Of a stretch of 35,602 nt of DNA, positions 20,226 through 28,934 are shown piece after piece. Source of the DNA: Leptospira sp. (GTDB lineage Bacteria > Spirochaetota > Leptospiria > Leptospirales > Leptospiraceae); assembly GCA_016742255.1 (NCBI GenBank), contig JACVCB010000033.1, positions 1 through 35,602 on the forward strand, given 5' to 3'. The position numbers were made by a program, and so were the translations under genes. The notes under the pieces were generated by a model, which was not told the DNA's origin, did no database searches, and saw only the letters and a list, made by a program, of their open reading frames with translations. Numbering within the stretch: the stretch's first letter is position 1; each line of letters begins with the position of its first letter.

Positions 20226-21443
20226 TTAACTTTGCCTTAAATCTTTGTAACGAAGGAAAGAAAAAAGCGAGATCACAAGAAACCCAAGTCCAAGTCCTGT
20301 AAATGTCCAAAGGCTTCCCACTGTATCATTTAAAAAGGCAGCAAAAAATCCAGAAACGGCAGGTGTGAATTGGAAACAAACTGTGTAGAGAGATAAGATC
20401 CTACCACGAAGCCTGTCCTCCGCGCGTTTTTGTAATATGGCAGGCATCAGGCTCGACAGCACTCCACCCGAAACCCCAAAACAAAAAAGAAAGATGGAAG
20501 TGGCCTTTGGCTCATAAAAAGGTACAAAACCTAAAAAGAAAAAAGAAGACAAACCGAAGACAATCAGTAATACCAATCCCTTTCGTTCCAAATGGTGGTA
20601 GAGGATGGTAAAAATCCCTCCTAAAAATAATCCAGGACCTAGAAACATTAACACAGACCCCCGTGCTAATTCCCCAAGTCCCAATTCTAGTTTTACATAT
20701 TGGGGAAGGACCACTTGGATGGGACCTAATGCTAACATACTAAATATCGCAATCCACATCACCTGTCTCGAAACAGGGTCTGAATGCAAAAATCCTAAGA
20801 CGGCTCGCAAATTTTCAACCAATGAGGGAATTTCTGTATTGGGGATCGATATCTCAGGTTTACCTTGAGAGGACTGGGATTTTTTTTCCTTCTCGTTTAA
20901 CTGTAATAAGGAGAAGGCAAACATCGATATTGCATGTAAAAAAGCTAAAACCAAAAATAGTTTTGAGTACGATTCAAATTCCCGAATCCAACCCACTACA
21001 AGTGGACTCATCCCAAAGGAAAAAATCAGAAGTAAATTCCCAGCGATTGTGTGGAAAACAAGTCTGTGTGATTCCATCACTTCGCGTAACAACGCCATCC
21101 TACCTGGCAAAACTGTTGTCATTCCAATTCCATTGAGAAAAGCCAAAGGCAATAAAAAAAGTGGATAAGTTTCAAAAATTTGGGTCAATCCACCTAACAA
21201 TAATGCTGCAAAACATAGAAAAAACTGAAATCCAACGACTACCCACTTCTTGGAATAATGATCGAGCAGGTATCCCGTATACAAAAAGAAAAGTGGAAAG
21301 GGTAAAAACAAAAAGAAAAAAACAATCCCTGAATACCCTTTTACAACCGTTAACGTCTGTGTAAAAATCACAATCGAATACAAAAAACAACTGCTGGCAA
21401 AGGTTCCAAAAGCGAAGGCAAGGTAAAATATGATATGGTTCAT
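20226..21443 (-). CDS. Major facilitator superfamily transporter
   Basis: Inner-membrane protein of 405 residues with about 12 predicted helices in two halves separated by a charged cytoplasmic loop (NEKEKKSQSSQGKPE, near 190-205). The MFS motif A is in the first loop: Gly57, Asp61 and Lys65-Lys66 (GYLLDHYSKK). A second copy lies at the matching loop of the C-terminal half (HLERKG). The substrate cannot be told from sequence; efflux is plausible for this subfamily. It is the first gene after the rpsI terminator and is read toward alaS with a 49-base gap, so it may lead the long minus-strand transcript. Confidence 0.88.
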   Translation of the reverse strand: MNHIIFYLAFAFGTFASSCFLYSIVIFTQTLTVVKGYSGIVFFFLFLPFPLFFLYTGYLLDHYSKKWVVVGFQFFLCFAALLLGGLTQIFETYPLFLLPLAFLNGIGMTTVLPGRMALLREVMESHRLVFHTIAGNLLLIFSFGMSPLVVGWIREFESYSKLFLVLAFLHAISMFAFSLLQLNEKEKKSQSSQGKPEISIPNTEIPSLVENLRAVLGFLHSDPVSRQVMWIAIFSMLALGPIQVVLPQYVKLELGLGELARGSVLMFLGPGLFLGGIFTILYHHLERKGLVLLIVFGLSSFFFLGFVPFYEPKATSIFLFCFGVSGGVLSSLMPAILQKRAEDRLRGRILSLYTVCFQFTPAVSGFFAAFLNDTVGSLWTFTGLGLGFLVISLFSFLRYKDLRQS

Positions 21444-21466
21444 GGGGGGATATATTGTCCTAAGCG

Positions 21467-21493
21467 AAAAAAAAAGCCTCCCAAAGGAGGCTT
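21467..21493 (-). terminator. Intrinsic terminator of rplM-rpsI
   Basis: On the minus strand an 8-bp perfect stem (AAGCCTCC at 21493-21486, GGAGGCTT at 21481-21474) encloses a TTTG loop and is followed by at least seven T residues, down to 21467. This is a classic rho-independent terminator. It lies 32 bases beyond the rpsI stop and 24 bases before the MFS start, so it separates the ribosomal pair from the MFS-alaS run. Confidence 0.93.
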
Positions 21494-21498
21494 CTCTA

Positions 21499-21524
21499 TC
21501 GGAAAAAAAAGAGGAAATTTCCGA
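21499..21524. repeat. Small inverted repeat just after the rpsI stop
   Basis: TCGGAAA at 21499-21505 and TTTCCGA at 21518-21524 form a perfect 7-bp inverted repeat around a purine-rich 12-base loop. It directly abuts the rpsI stop codon and precedes the main terminator. It may protect the mRNA 3' end or be chance. Confidence 0.45.
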
Positions 21525-21920
21525 TTAACGTTTTGAGAACTGAGTTCCTCGACGTGCTTTGTGGAGACCGTATTTTTTACGCTCTACCATACGGCTATCT
21601 CGAGTGAGGAAACCTTCTTTTTTCAAAGTAGGTTTGAGTGATTCATTGAAAGCAACAAGAGCACGAGCCACTGCGTGACGAATCGCTCCTACTTGTCCAA
21701 TCACTCCACCACCAGTAACATTAAGTGCGATATCATATTTATCACGAGCATCTAAAACTAAAAGAGGCTCAAGTGCACGGCGAACTAAGTGTTCTCCGTT
21801 TTTGATGTAATCTTTTACATCTTTATGGTTAACTGTGATTTTTCCTGTTCCAGAAGCGATTTTTGCTCGTGCAACAGATGTTTTGCGTCGGCCAACTGCC
21901 CAAACTGCTTTTTGCGCCAT
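21525..21920 (-). CDS. rpsI: 30S ribosomal protein S9
   Basis: Small-subunit protein whose basic C-terminal tail reaches the P-site tRNA. The 131 residues include [39 protein letters not shown] and the tail [17 protein letters not shown], all diagnostic. The ATG comes one base after the rplM stop; GGAG within the end of rplM probably serves as its binding site. The pair is the normal rplM-rpsI operon. Confidence 0.98.
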   Translation of the reverse strand: MAQKAVWAVGRRKTSVARAKIASGTGKITVNHKDVKDYIKNGEHLVRRALEPLLVLDARDKYDIALNVTGGGVIGQVGAIRHAVARALVAFNESLKPTLKKEGFLTRDSRMVERKKYGLHKARRGTQFSKR

Positions 21921-21921
21921 A

Positions 21922-22374
21922 TTATTTCAACTCCAGTTTTAGGGGCTTTTGTGCTCCTAGGTTGTGGTCATTGCCTGCGAACACTCGGCAATTTTTTAAC
22001 ATTTGGTCACCTAATTTTGATTTAGGTAACATTCCTTTCACTGCTTCCATGATCACTCTTTCTGGGTTCTCTTGGATGAGTTTGTGGAAAGCGATCGCAG
22101 TCATACCACCTGGGTAACGGGAGTGGTGGTAGTAAATTTTTTGTTCACTTTTGCGACCTGTAACAGCCACTTTAGAAGCATTAACGATGATGATGTTATC
22201 TCCACAATCTTGGTTCGGTGTGAATGTAGATTTGTGTTTTCCGCGCAGTCGGGAAGCGACTTGACTTGCCAATCTTCCGAGAGTCTTATCAGTTGCGTCC
22301 ACAACAAACCACTGTTTTTGTACGGCTTCTTTTGCGATAGAAGGGGTCTTGTGGGCTTTAGACAATAGTTCCAT
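21922..22374 (-). CDS. rplM: 50S ribosomal protein L13
   Basis: Early-assembling large-subunit protein. The core [41 protein letters not shown] and [13 protein letters not shown] is diagnostic. I start it at the ATG at 22374, giving 150 residues (E. coli 142); the frame also opens from a GTG at 22419, which would add 15 residues ([14 protein letters not shown]) unlike any L13 N-terminus I know. AGGA precedes the ATG by about 13 bases, which is long. The region upstream to 22452 must hold promoters for both rplM and the divergent thiL, including a TTGACC hexamer on the minus strand, but I cannot place a -10 box with confidence. Confidence 0.96.
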   Translation of the reverse strand: MELLSKAHKTPSIAKEAVQKQWFVVDATDKTLGRLASQVASRLRGKHKSTFTPNQDCGDNIIIVNASKVAVTGRKSEQKIYYHHSRYPGGMTAIAFHKLIQENPERVIMEAVKGMLPKSKLGDQMLKNCRVFAGNDHNLGAQKPLKLELK

Positions 22375-22452
22375 AAGTACGAGATTTTCCTCTTTTATGT
22401 CAGGATTTTCGGTTTTCACAGTGGGTCAAACAAATTTATTGGAAACGAAGCT

Positions 22453-23361
22453 TTGAAAGAATCAGAAATCATCCGTACTCTTTTTGGAACAACTCCTCCT
22501 CCAGAGGACGATTGTTATTTTTTGGCACCAAACCGCCTCGTCACAACGGATTCCCTTTCCGAAGGAACCCACTTCCTCCATGAATGGTCAAACCCCGAAA
22601 TCCTAGCAGGAAAACTGGTGGAAGTGAATGTCTCGGACATCACAGCATCGGGTGGTGTTCCTAAAGAGTGTTTTTTAAACCTGGGCCTATCCCCTACCTC
22701 TCGAAAACAAGATTGGGTCAGGAGGTTTGCCAAAGCTCTGAGGGTTTCCCTCCACCAATATGGAATGAAACTCGCTGGTGGCGATACCTTTTCCTCCCCC
22801 ACAACCCAATTGGCACTGACAGTGGTAGGTACGGTCAAAAAACCTTGGCTTCGATCGGGTGGAAAACCAGGCGATTACCTCTATGTCACCGGGGATTTAG
22901 GCCAAAGCCTACTTGGGTATCATTCTTTAAAAAAGAATTGGAAGGGGAAAGATTTTAAACTGGCCATTGAAAAACACCTTTTACCAAAATCAAAGCAGAT
23001 CCTACAAAAACCACTCTCAAAGTTTCGAATCCATGCCTGTATGGACATCACAGATGGACTCATCCAAGATGCAGAGAGGTTAGCACTTGCCTCCAAAGGG
23101 AAACTCACAATCCAAGTGGAATCTGTCCCCTTACACCCGTTTGCTGTAGAAAAACTAGGAGTGGATTTTTGCCTTGGTTCCGGGGAAGAGTTGGAACTTT
23201 TGTTTTTATCACCAGACATCCTACCAAACCAAATCAAATCCATTCCGATAACGATGATCGGTAGGTTTGAAAGAGGAAAACCAGGAACAAAATTTTTAAA
23301 AGAAAGTAAAACCTACCTACCCAAAACAAAAGGTTTCCTTCACTTCAAAGAGGAAGAATGA
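22453..23361 (+). CDS. thiL: Thiamine-monophosphate kinase
   Basis: Phosphorylates thiamine monophosphate to the active diphosphate. The 302-residue protein shows the AIRS/ThiL motifs in order: EDDCYF near the N-terminus, VTTDSLSEGTHFL, EVNVSDITASGG, KLAGGDTFSS and MDITDGLIQD, which supply the Asp ligands for magnesium-ATP. It starts with TTG, with only a weak GGAAACGAAG upstream. No TPP riboswitch is visible. Its last 22 bases overlap the end of the oppositely oriented kinase gene, so the two transcripts are antisense at their 3' ends. Confidence 0.94.
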   Translation: MKESEIIRTLFGTTPPPEDDCYFLAPNRLVTTDSLSEGTHFLHEWSNPEILAGKLVEVNVSDITASGGVPKECFLNLGLSPTSRKQDWVRRFAKALRVSLHQYGMKLAGGDTFSSPTTQLALTVVGTVKKPWLRSGGKPGDYLYVTGDLGQSLLGYHSLKKNWKGKDFKLAIEKHLLPKSKQILQKPLSKFRIHACMDITDGLIQDAERLALASKGKLTIQVESVPLHPFAVEKLGVDFCLGSGEELELLFLSPDILPNQIKSIPITMIGRFERGKPGTKFLKESKTYLPKTKGFLHFKEEE

Positions 23362-24605
23362 GGGAGTGTGATTTTGAATTCAACCTTAGGTTCCACCTTA
23401 TCTCCTAAATGATCAAATATATTTGAAACAAGGACGGAACCACCAAACTTTTGTATGGTTTCTTTTACTAACGAAAGTCCAATTCCAAAATCGAGGGTTT
23501 CATACCGTTCATAAAGGTTCTTGGTTAATCGAAAAAATGGCTCAAACACGAGGTCCAAATATTCATTTGGAATCCCTTCTCCAATTTTTAAGTCACTACC
23601 TACCGAATTGATAACTGAAAAAGATACGGAATCTGATTTCAATTGGAGTAATACAAAAATAGAAGACGAGTCTAGAGAAAACTTCATAGCATTGATCAGA
23701 AGTTCCCTCACGGATTTATGAAAGTATTCGCGATTCCAACGAATGTATATCGAATTCATTTGAATAGAACTTACATCTGTTATTTGGATGGAATGGTGTT
23801 TGATTTTTGTTTGTGATTCTATTTCTTTTAAAGTGGTGACTATTTCTTGCCATAATTCGGATAACGGAACTACTTCCTCTTTTACGCGATCAAAAATGAT
23901 ATTTTCAATTTCAGAAAATGTATTTAAAACTTTTTTCGAATAATTTGCGTTGTCTTCTAAGATGGATAAAACTTCTTTTTCTAAGATATAATCTCCATTT
24001 TCTGTTTGTTTCATCCCTTTTATGATATCAATGATTTGCACTAAGATTCCAAACCCAGCCCCTTGAGATAAACTAGCTCGCAAAACATGGAATAAATTTT
24101 TATGTAACTCCTGGGCATTAAATTCGCCCTTCTCTAATGAACGATTTTTGAAACTATACCAATCCAAAAGTTTCTCAAGAGAAATGATTTTTTCTTTTTC
24201 TAAAATGGAGGTTTTATAATCCAATGAACGTTTGGATAAGTGGTATTCCACTTTTTTCAACAATTCCTTTGGGTAAACAGGTTTGATCAAATAATCCTGC
24301 ACATTTTCTTTCATCACTTCGATGATGGCAATTGAATCAGATTCGGAAGTGATCACAAGAATGGGGATCTGGGAATTTTTTTTTCGTATTTCCCTTACCA
24401 GTTCCGCACCTGTTCCATCTGGTAGTTTTAAGTCAGTTAGGATAAGATCAATCGATTCAATCCCTTCTTTTTGTAAGAGGTGTAAGACTGGTTTAATTCC
24501 AGAAAACACAACAAAATTAGCATCAATGGAACGCAGAGCACCTTGGTATAACAGTGCTGTGGTCGGGTCGTCTTCAACGATTAAAATTTTATTTTCGGTG
24601 ATCAT
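23340..24605 (-). CDS. Response-regulator receiver / histidine kinase hybrid (receiver first)
   Basis: Soluble 421-residue signalling protein with no membrane helix. Residues 5-122 are a receiver domain: Asp12 and Asp13, phospho-acceptor Asp58 (LTDLKLPDG), Thr86 and Lys108. A linker helix follows. The likely phospho-acceptor His173 is in LFHVLRASLSQG, a non-standard H box. The C-terminal ATPase domain has an N box (RELLINAMKFS), F box (VFEPFFRL) and G2 box (FGIGLSLVKETI), but the usual DxGxG is replaced by NSVGSD. No output domain or dedicated regulator lies beside it, so the input signal and the target are unknown. The start has GGGAG seven bases upstream, buried in a hairpin (see 24607-24640). 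The convergent 3' end overlaps thiL by 22 bases. Confidence 0.9.
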   Translation of the reverse strand: MITENKILIVEDDPTTALLYQGALRSIDANFVVFSGIKPVLHLLQKEGIESIDLILTDLKLPDGTGAELVREIRKKNSQIPILVITSESDSIAIIEVMKENVQDYLIKPVYPKELLKKVEYHLSKRSLDYKTSILEKEKIISLEKLLDWYSFKNRSLEKGEFNAQELHKNLFHVLRASLSQGAGFGILVQIIDIIKGMKQTENGDYILEKEVLSILEDNANYSKKVLNTFSEIENIIFDRVKEEVVPLSELWQEIVTTLKEIESQTKIKHHSIQITDVSSIQMNSIYIRWNREYFHKSVRELLINAMKFSLDSSSIFVLLQLKSDSVSFSVINSVGSDLKIGEGIPNEYLDLVFEPFFRLTKNLYERYETLDFGIGLSLVKETIQKFGGSVLVSNIFDHLGDKVEPKVEFKITLPHSSSLK

Positions 24606-24606
24606 T

Positions 24607-24640
24607 CCATAACTCCCAAATCATTTGACGAGAGTTATGG
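24607..24640 (-). promoter_or_regulatory. Hairpin covering the ribosome binding site of the hybrid kinase
   Basis: A perfect 9-bp inverted repeat (CCATAACTC at 24607-24615, GAGTTATGG at 24632-24640) ends one base before the kinase ATG. The 16-base interval contains a second, nested repeat, CAAAT/ATTTG around 24622. In the mRNA the 3' arm pairs with three bases of the GGGAG ribosome binding site (24613-24617). It could therefore repress translation until melted or bound, or be a DNA operator. Which one cannot be decided from sequence. Confidence 0.6.
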
Positions 24641-24672
24641 ACAAAAATCTTCTTAGAATCTAAGGAAAGTCT

Positions 24673-26148
24673 TTATTCCTCAGTATCTTGATGTTCTAAT
24701 GAAGGATTACGGTTTTCATTTGCCTCACCTTTCCCATTTTCATGAGTTTGGTTTGACCCAGATTCTTGTTGGTTCTGGTTCCCGTTCCCTCTTCGATCAC
24801 GGTGTTTTTTGCGTGGTGGGCGTTTTTTATTCCCTTCTTTTTTACGATTTTGTTGGCCAAACTGATGACTGTCCGGTTTCGGTCTCTGCCTGAGTGAAAT
24901 TTCCCAAAAGAAAGCAGTCTGCACCGCAGCTTCATTGTTTTCGGAAATCGCAACAATCTTATACACCATAAACGCATCGTAAAAATAATCCTTCTTTTTG
25001 AAGAATGAATTTTGCCTTTCTTTTTCATCGTCAGTGATGTGAAAACGAGGTTGGCTTATGAAAATTTTTACCAAATTGTCTTGTTCACGTTTAGGAATCC
25101 CCATCCGTTCAAAAACAGGTTGTAAACTTTCTTTGATGTTATGCGCTAGGTGACCACGATCGTTTTCATAAAGGTCTTTTACGATATCGTAAAAAATTAA
25201 CGAATAAAAAATCGCTGGTGTCATCTCTTCTCTCGCTGAGAGAAGTTTGTCAGTCACAGCAAGTCGTTTGCCAAGTGGTGTGTCCATAAAATGTTCACGC
25301 CATTCTGGGTCGGTTTTTTTCAGTTTATCCGCTGGTTCTTTGAACAAAACATCGAGTAGGTGGTTTTCTGCAAGTCCTTCAAAAATGATGGATGTTTTCC
25401 AAGTACGGAACATTTTGTTGTACTCTTCTAATAGTCTTGCTGTGGATGATTTTTCGAGTTCCAAACGGTTCTTTTTAATTGCCAGTTTGGTTTTTTTCTC
25501 GATATCAAGTCCGAGCAAAACGGAAAACTTCACTGCTCGTAACATACGAACAGGATCTTCTTTGAAAGAAATATCAGGATCACCAATGACCCTAACGATT
25601 TTCTTTTGGATGTCTTCAAATCCACCTACGTAATCCAAAATGGAATCGTTTTTAGGATCGTAAAACAATGAATTGATGGTAAAGTCGCGTCTTGCCGCGT
25701 CTTCCTTTGCTGTACCGAAGGAATTGTCCCGCTTGATGAGATAATCGTTTTCTGCTTTGTGTTTTTCCAAACGATGTTCCGGTAGTGAACGGAACGTAGA
25801 GACTTCAATAATTTTGCCTTTAAAAATGATGTGTACAATTTTAAATCGTTTACCGATGATCCGGCAGTTATTGAAGATCCTTTTGATTTGGTTTGGTGTC
25901 GCACTTGTGACGATGTCAAAATCTTTTGGGCGTTTGCCCATCAGCAGATCTCTGACTCCTCCACCGACTAAGTAGGCCTTGTAACGAAACTTGTTCAATC
26001 GATTGATGATTTTGATGGCATCTTCATCGATATTGGCCCTGCGTATGGAGTGAGTTTCTCGATAGTATCTCTTTCCCTCGGGGTACATCAAAAAGGAATC
26101 GACAGAGTCGGCTTTCTTTCTGAAAAGAGAAGTGAGAAATTTAAACAT
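24673..26148 (-). CDS. pcnB: PcnB-type poly(A) polymerase / tRNA nucleotidyltransferase family protein
   Basis: Class II nucleotidyltransferase. The head domain has [21 protein letters not shown] with the two catalytic Asp residues (DFD), then [13 protein letters not shown] and the [21 protein letters not shown] stretch in parts. These match PcnB poly(A) polymerase more closely than CCA-adding enzymes, but in this family specificity cannot be settled by motifs alone. The last 65 or so residues are a low-complexity basic and Asn/Gln-rich tail ([18 protein letters not shown]). I chose the ATG at 26148 ([12 protein letters not shown]); a GTG at 26163 would add five residues and its AGGGG is only about four bases away. 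It diverges from the M23 peptidase gene. Confidence 0.87.
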   Translation of the reverse strand: MFKFLTSLFRKKADSVDSFLMYPEGKRYYRETHSIRRANIDEDAIKIINRLNKFRYKAYLVGGGVRDLLMGKRPKDFDIVTSATPNQIKRIFNNCRIIGKRFKIVHIIFKGKIIEVSTFRSLPEHRLEKHKAENDYLIKRDNSFGTAKEDAARRDFTINSLFYDPKNDSILDYVGGFEDIQKKIVRVIGDPDISFKEDPVRMLRAVKFSVLLGLDIEKKTKLAIKKNRLELEKSSTARLLEEYNKMFRTWKTSIIFEGLAENHLLDVLFKEPADKLKKTDPEWREHFMDTPLGKRLAVTDKLLSAREEMTPAIFYSLIFYDIVKDLYENDRGHLAHNIKESLQPVFERMGIPKREQDNLVKIFISQPRFHITDDEKERQNSFFKKKDYFYDAFMVYKIVAISENNEAAVQTAFFWEISLRQRPKPDSHQFGQQNRKKEGNKKRPPRKKHRDRRGNGNQNQQESGSNQTHENGKGEANENRNPSLEHQDTEE

Positions 26149-26215
26149 ATTGGATTCATCCACTTTCCCCTGAAAAATGGCATGGGCAAGGAAAAAATTG
26201 GCTGGATAACGAACA

Positions 26216-27217
26216 TTGGCAGAAACTTACGTCACAACCGCCTACGAAAGGCTCCAAATTGCACATTTAAGGTGGCGAAAACGCTTACAAAAGTGGATTT
26301 CCCGCAGCCGAGAGAAGGTGAGTTTTGTCCTCATCCCCAATGATGAAAAACCCCTCGCCCAGATTGAAATATCAGTCGGAATGCTTGGGTTCCTTTTTGG
26401 ACTTTCTGTTTCCCTTGTCCTTTTATCCTTTGGTCTCCTCGTTTATTTTTCCTTTTTCTTTGAACGAAACCTCTCTTTAGAGAAAAAAACAGAAACCCAA
26501 CTGGTATCCTTCTTATTTTACGACCTTCTCTCGAAAGACCTCCGCGAATCTGTAGAAGAACTGGAATCCATGACGGAATCTCTCAATTTACTTGCCTGGG
26601 AAGAAATCCCAGAAAAAGAAATGATCACCCAAGATTATCTCTTAAAAGAAGAGTTTCGGAAAGATGCAAGTGAACTCGATTCGAATTTATTACTCTTCCA
26701 ACAAGTTGTTACCACCTACACTCAGTTTGGTGTAAGACTAGGAAACCTTGTCCCCAATTTTCAAAATGCCATCGATTACCTATCCATGCGAGAGAGTATC
26801 TTTTATTCCATGCCAAGAGGGCGGCCTCTGAAACCTGGTGTTGGTGTGGTGACATCCACCTTTGGGTATCGCAGTGATCCATTCGGAATTTTACCTGTGG
26901 GGGAATACCATTCAGGTATTGACTTTGCAGCTGGTGAAGGAACTCCCATATATGCAACGGGGCCCGGGATCATTGCTGTGGACACAGCGGTTGGGGGACT
27001 TGGAAAATCTGTACGGATCAACCATGAAAATGGATTTTTTACTTTGTATGGCCACTGCTCTCTCATTCTCGTGAATCCAGGGGATCGTGTGAAACGTGGA
27101 GATAAAATTGCCCTAGTCGGACAAACAGGAAAAGCAACAGGAGCCCACGTCCATTATGAAGTGCGAATTGGCCTTGATGCTCCTCTCGACCCAGAAGAAT
27201 ACATCAACCTAGACTGA
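26216..27217 (+). CDS. M23-family (LytM-like) peptidase, membrane anchored
   Basis: Zinc metallopeptidase fold that cuts or regulates cutting of peptidoglycan cross-bridges. The 333-residue protein has a basic N-terminus, one membrane helix at about 53-82, a charged helical region to about 190, and a C-terminal M23 domain. The zinc site is intact: His and Asp in [10 protein letters not shown] near 232 and HVHYEV near 311, so it should be active. The domain starts [11 protein letters not shown]. The start is a TTG; an in-frame stop at 26207-26209 rules out anything further upstream. The intervening GGA is a weak binding site. It is likely periplasmic. Confidence 0.9.
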   Translation: MAETYVTTAYERLQIAHLRWRKRLQKWISRSREKVSFVLIPNDEKPLAQIEISVGMLGFLFGLSVSLVLLSFGLLVYFSFFFERNLSLEKKTETQLVSFLFYDLLSKDLRESVEELESMTESLNLLAWEEIPEKEMITQDYLLKEEFRKDASELDSNLLLFQQVVTTYTQFGVRLGNLVPNFQNAIDYLSMRESIFYSMPRGRPLKPGVGVVTSTFGYRSDPFGILPVGEYHSGIDFAAGEGTPIYATGPGIIAVDTAVGGLGKSVRINHENGFFTLYGHCSLILVNPGDRVKRGDKIALVGQTGKATGAHVHYEVRIGLDAPLDPEEYINLD

Positions 27218-27356
27218 TTCCCTCAAAAAAAATTCCAGAGAAACGTTTGGATCATTCAATCTATTTGGGTATTTGAATTTTAAAAAGGAATGGGAAATAG
27301 AACCACGAACATTTTTGAAAGCCCAGATTAGGACTTTTGTGATAAGAACCAACTAA

Positions 27357-27386
27357 CCTTGTTTAGAATTAATTTTCCAAACAAGG
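27357..27386. repeat. Inverted repeat between the M23 peptidase and DoxX genes
   Basis: CCTTGTTT at 27357-27364 and AAACAAGG at 27379-27386 form a perfect 8-bp stem around 14 bases, inside the 204-base convergent gap 27218-27421. It could end either transcript, but no T-run follows on either strand. The rest of the gap holds no gene or other structure that I can see. Confidence 0.4.
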
Positions 27387-27421
27387 ATTCGTTGAGAGTT
27401 TTCTCTTTAGGCTATTTGGTC

Positions 27422-27868
27422 TTAGAACTTACCGATTAAGTTAAAATCAACTGAATACACTCCAGCTCCACCAACAACTAAAGCAATAAGAAGTCCCGCA
27501 GCTAAGATATGGAATTCATACCCTTCTCCTTTTTGGTTTCCATTCCAATTGATGAAAAAACCGTTATGTCTGTGAGCGATGAATGCCGCACCGATCATGA
27601 TGATGGTAATGGACAATGCTGCAAATTTTGTTAAAAATCCCACAAGTAGAAGTACAGATCCAACAGACTCACCAAGAATAATGAGAACAGCAAGGATCCC
27701 TGGGAATTTCATGGTTCCTGTGAAAAATCCGTAAGTTCCTTTGAAACCGTAACCACCAAACCAACCTAGAAGTTTTTGGGAACCGTGTGGGAAAATCACA
27801 ACAAAAGCTGTGATGCGTAGGATAAGAGGGATGATGTCCCCAGATGTAGAAAATAATAAATCGAACAT
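27422..27868 (-). CDS. DoxX family membrane protein
   Basis: Integral membrane protein of 148 residues with four predicted helices. The first loop has FPHGSQKLLGWFGGYG and the second helix region contains FPGILAVLIILGESVGSVLLL in parts, both typical of DoxX. Members are associated with quinone or thiol redox stress, but this protein has no cysteine pair that I can see. The start is strong: GGAG lies about eight bases before ATG. Upstream on the minus strand is a TTGACT hexamer followed immediately by a long palindrome (27893-27918), so repression by a dimeric regulator is likely. Confidence 0.9.
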   Translation of the reverse strand: MFDLLFSTSGDIIPLILRITAFVVIFPHGSQKLLGWFGGYGFKGTYGFFTGTMKFPGILAVLIILGESVGSVLLLVGFLTKFAALSITIIMIGAAFIAHRHNGFFINWNGNQKGEGYEFHILAAGLLIALVVGGAGVYSVDFNLIGKF

Positions 27869-27892
27869 AGTGAATTCTCCTTAAATCAATAT

Positions 27893-27925
27893 TAGATAGT
27901 TTAATATTGAACTATCTAGAGTCAA
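27893..27925 (-). promoter_or_regulatory. Promoter -35 box and palindromic operator of the DoxX gene
   Basis: TAGATAGTT (27893-27901) and AACTATCTA (27910-27918) are perfect 9-bp arms around an eight-base centre that is itself AATATT-like. The 26-base palindrome has only one mismatched pair. On the minus strand TTGACT, read from 27925 to 27920, is a good -35 hexamer, so the palindrome occupies the spacer and probably the -10 region. This is the layout of a repressor site. The regulator is not adjacent. Confidence 0.72.
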
Positions 27926-28007
27926 GCTATTTTTCCTTCCTTTTTTCTCCTTTATCCCGATTTAAATTCTCCTTTCCCCTGTGGGCGTAGAATTTACCCT
28001 TTCCCCT

Positions 28008-28934
28008 ATGTTAGATCGAATTCCGATTCCCAATCCCTTTGGCTGGGAGGGTCTGTCCACTTTCAGCCTTCTTATGATGTTAGCCTTTCTTGTTGGTTCC
28101 TATCTTCTCCCAAAGGAACTGGAACGAAAAAAATTAGATCCAAACCACTCCGATTGGTTGATCTTTCTTGGGATTTTAGGCACCCTCATCGGTGCAAAAA
28201 TTTTCTTTATCTTTGAAATCTGGGACCAAGTGTTCATCGATGTTCCTGGTTATGATGGCAAGTATTCTTATCCTCTCACCCACTGGAACGGATTCCCTGG
28301 TCACCCGGGATTATGGTCTTCTCTTTTTAGTGGTGGTGGTCTTGTCTTTTTTGGTGGTCTTCTTTTTGGCTGGCTCTTCATCACCTTATACTTCCGTTAT
28401 AATAAACTGGATATCGGTGCTTATTATGATGCAGTGATTCCTGCGATTAGCATGGGTTATGCGATTGGTAGGCTCGGTTGTTTTGTAAGTGGAGATGGTT
28501 GTTACGGATTTGCCACTGATGAAAGGATTCCATTTTTTGTATTTGAATTCCATGGAGCTCATCCGTCTGGAGTTCCCGTTTGGAATACACCTGTGATGGA
28601 ATCCATTATGGCCTTTGGTTACTTTTCCTATTTTCAATTTTGGGCACGTTACCAAAACTTTCGCAAATGGAGCATTGGTGCACAGTTTCTCATCATCCAT
28701 GGGTTTGCAAGACTCATCATTGAATTTTTGCGAGTGAATAAAGCGGTGATTCCATTTTTTGACCCACCAACTCTTGTCAACATTCCTGATGCCAATGGAA
28801 ACCCTACTTTTCTTTCGGGTTATTACTGGCATGGATTTTCCCAGTCACAATACATTGCGATTGGTCTTATCCTCTTTGGAGTGTATCTGATGGTTTCCAA
28901 AAAACTTTGGTTAAAGGAAGAAACAAACGTATGA
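28008..28934 (+). CDS. lgt: Prolipoprotein diacylglyceryl transferase
   Basis: Inner-membrane enzyme that attaches diacylglycerol to the lipobox cysteine of prelipoproteins. The 308 residues form about seven helices. [11 protein letters not shown] lies where E. coli has its HGG-containing motif. The Lgt signature is [14 protein letters not shown]: the Arg is kept, but the Asn and Glu of the common GRxGNFxNxE form are Cys and Asp. The C-terminal Arg motif is [14 protein letters not shown] start at the ATG ([12 protein letters not shown]); a GTG at 27981 is also possible and neither has a clear binding site. Its stop overlaps the next start in ATGA. Confidence 0.9.
   Translation: MLDRIPIPNPFGWEGLSTFSLLMMLAFLVGSYLLPKELERKKLDPNHSDWLIFLGILGTLIGAKIFFIFEIWDQVFIDVPGYDGKYSYPLTHWNGFPGHPGLWSSLFSGGGLVFFGGLLFGWLFITLYFRYNKLDIGAYYDAVIPAISMGYAIGRLGCFVSGDGCYGFATDERIPFFVFEFHGAHPSGVPVWNTPVMESIMAFGYFSYFQFWARYQNFRKWSIGAQFLIIHGFARLIIEFLRVNKAVIPFFDPPTLVNIPDANGNPTFLSGYYWHGFSQSQYIAIGLILFGVYLMVSKKLWLKEETNV

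Noticed and set aside
22375..22452. TPP riboswitch before thiL
   Set aside because: Only 78 bases separate thiL from rplM, with no CUGAGA-type core.
27357..27386. Intrinsic terminator between the M23 and DoxX genes
   Set aside because: The 8-bp stem is real, but no T-run follows on either strand and the loop is long; listed only as an inverted repeat.
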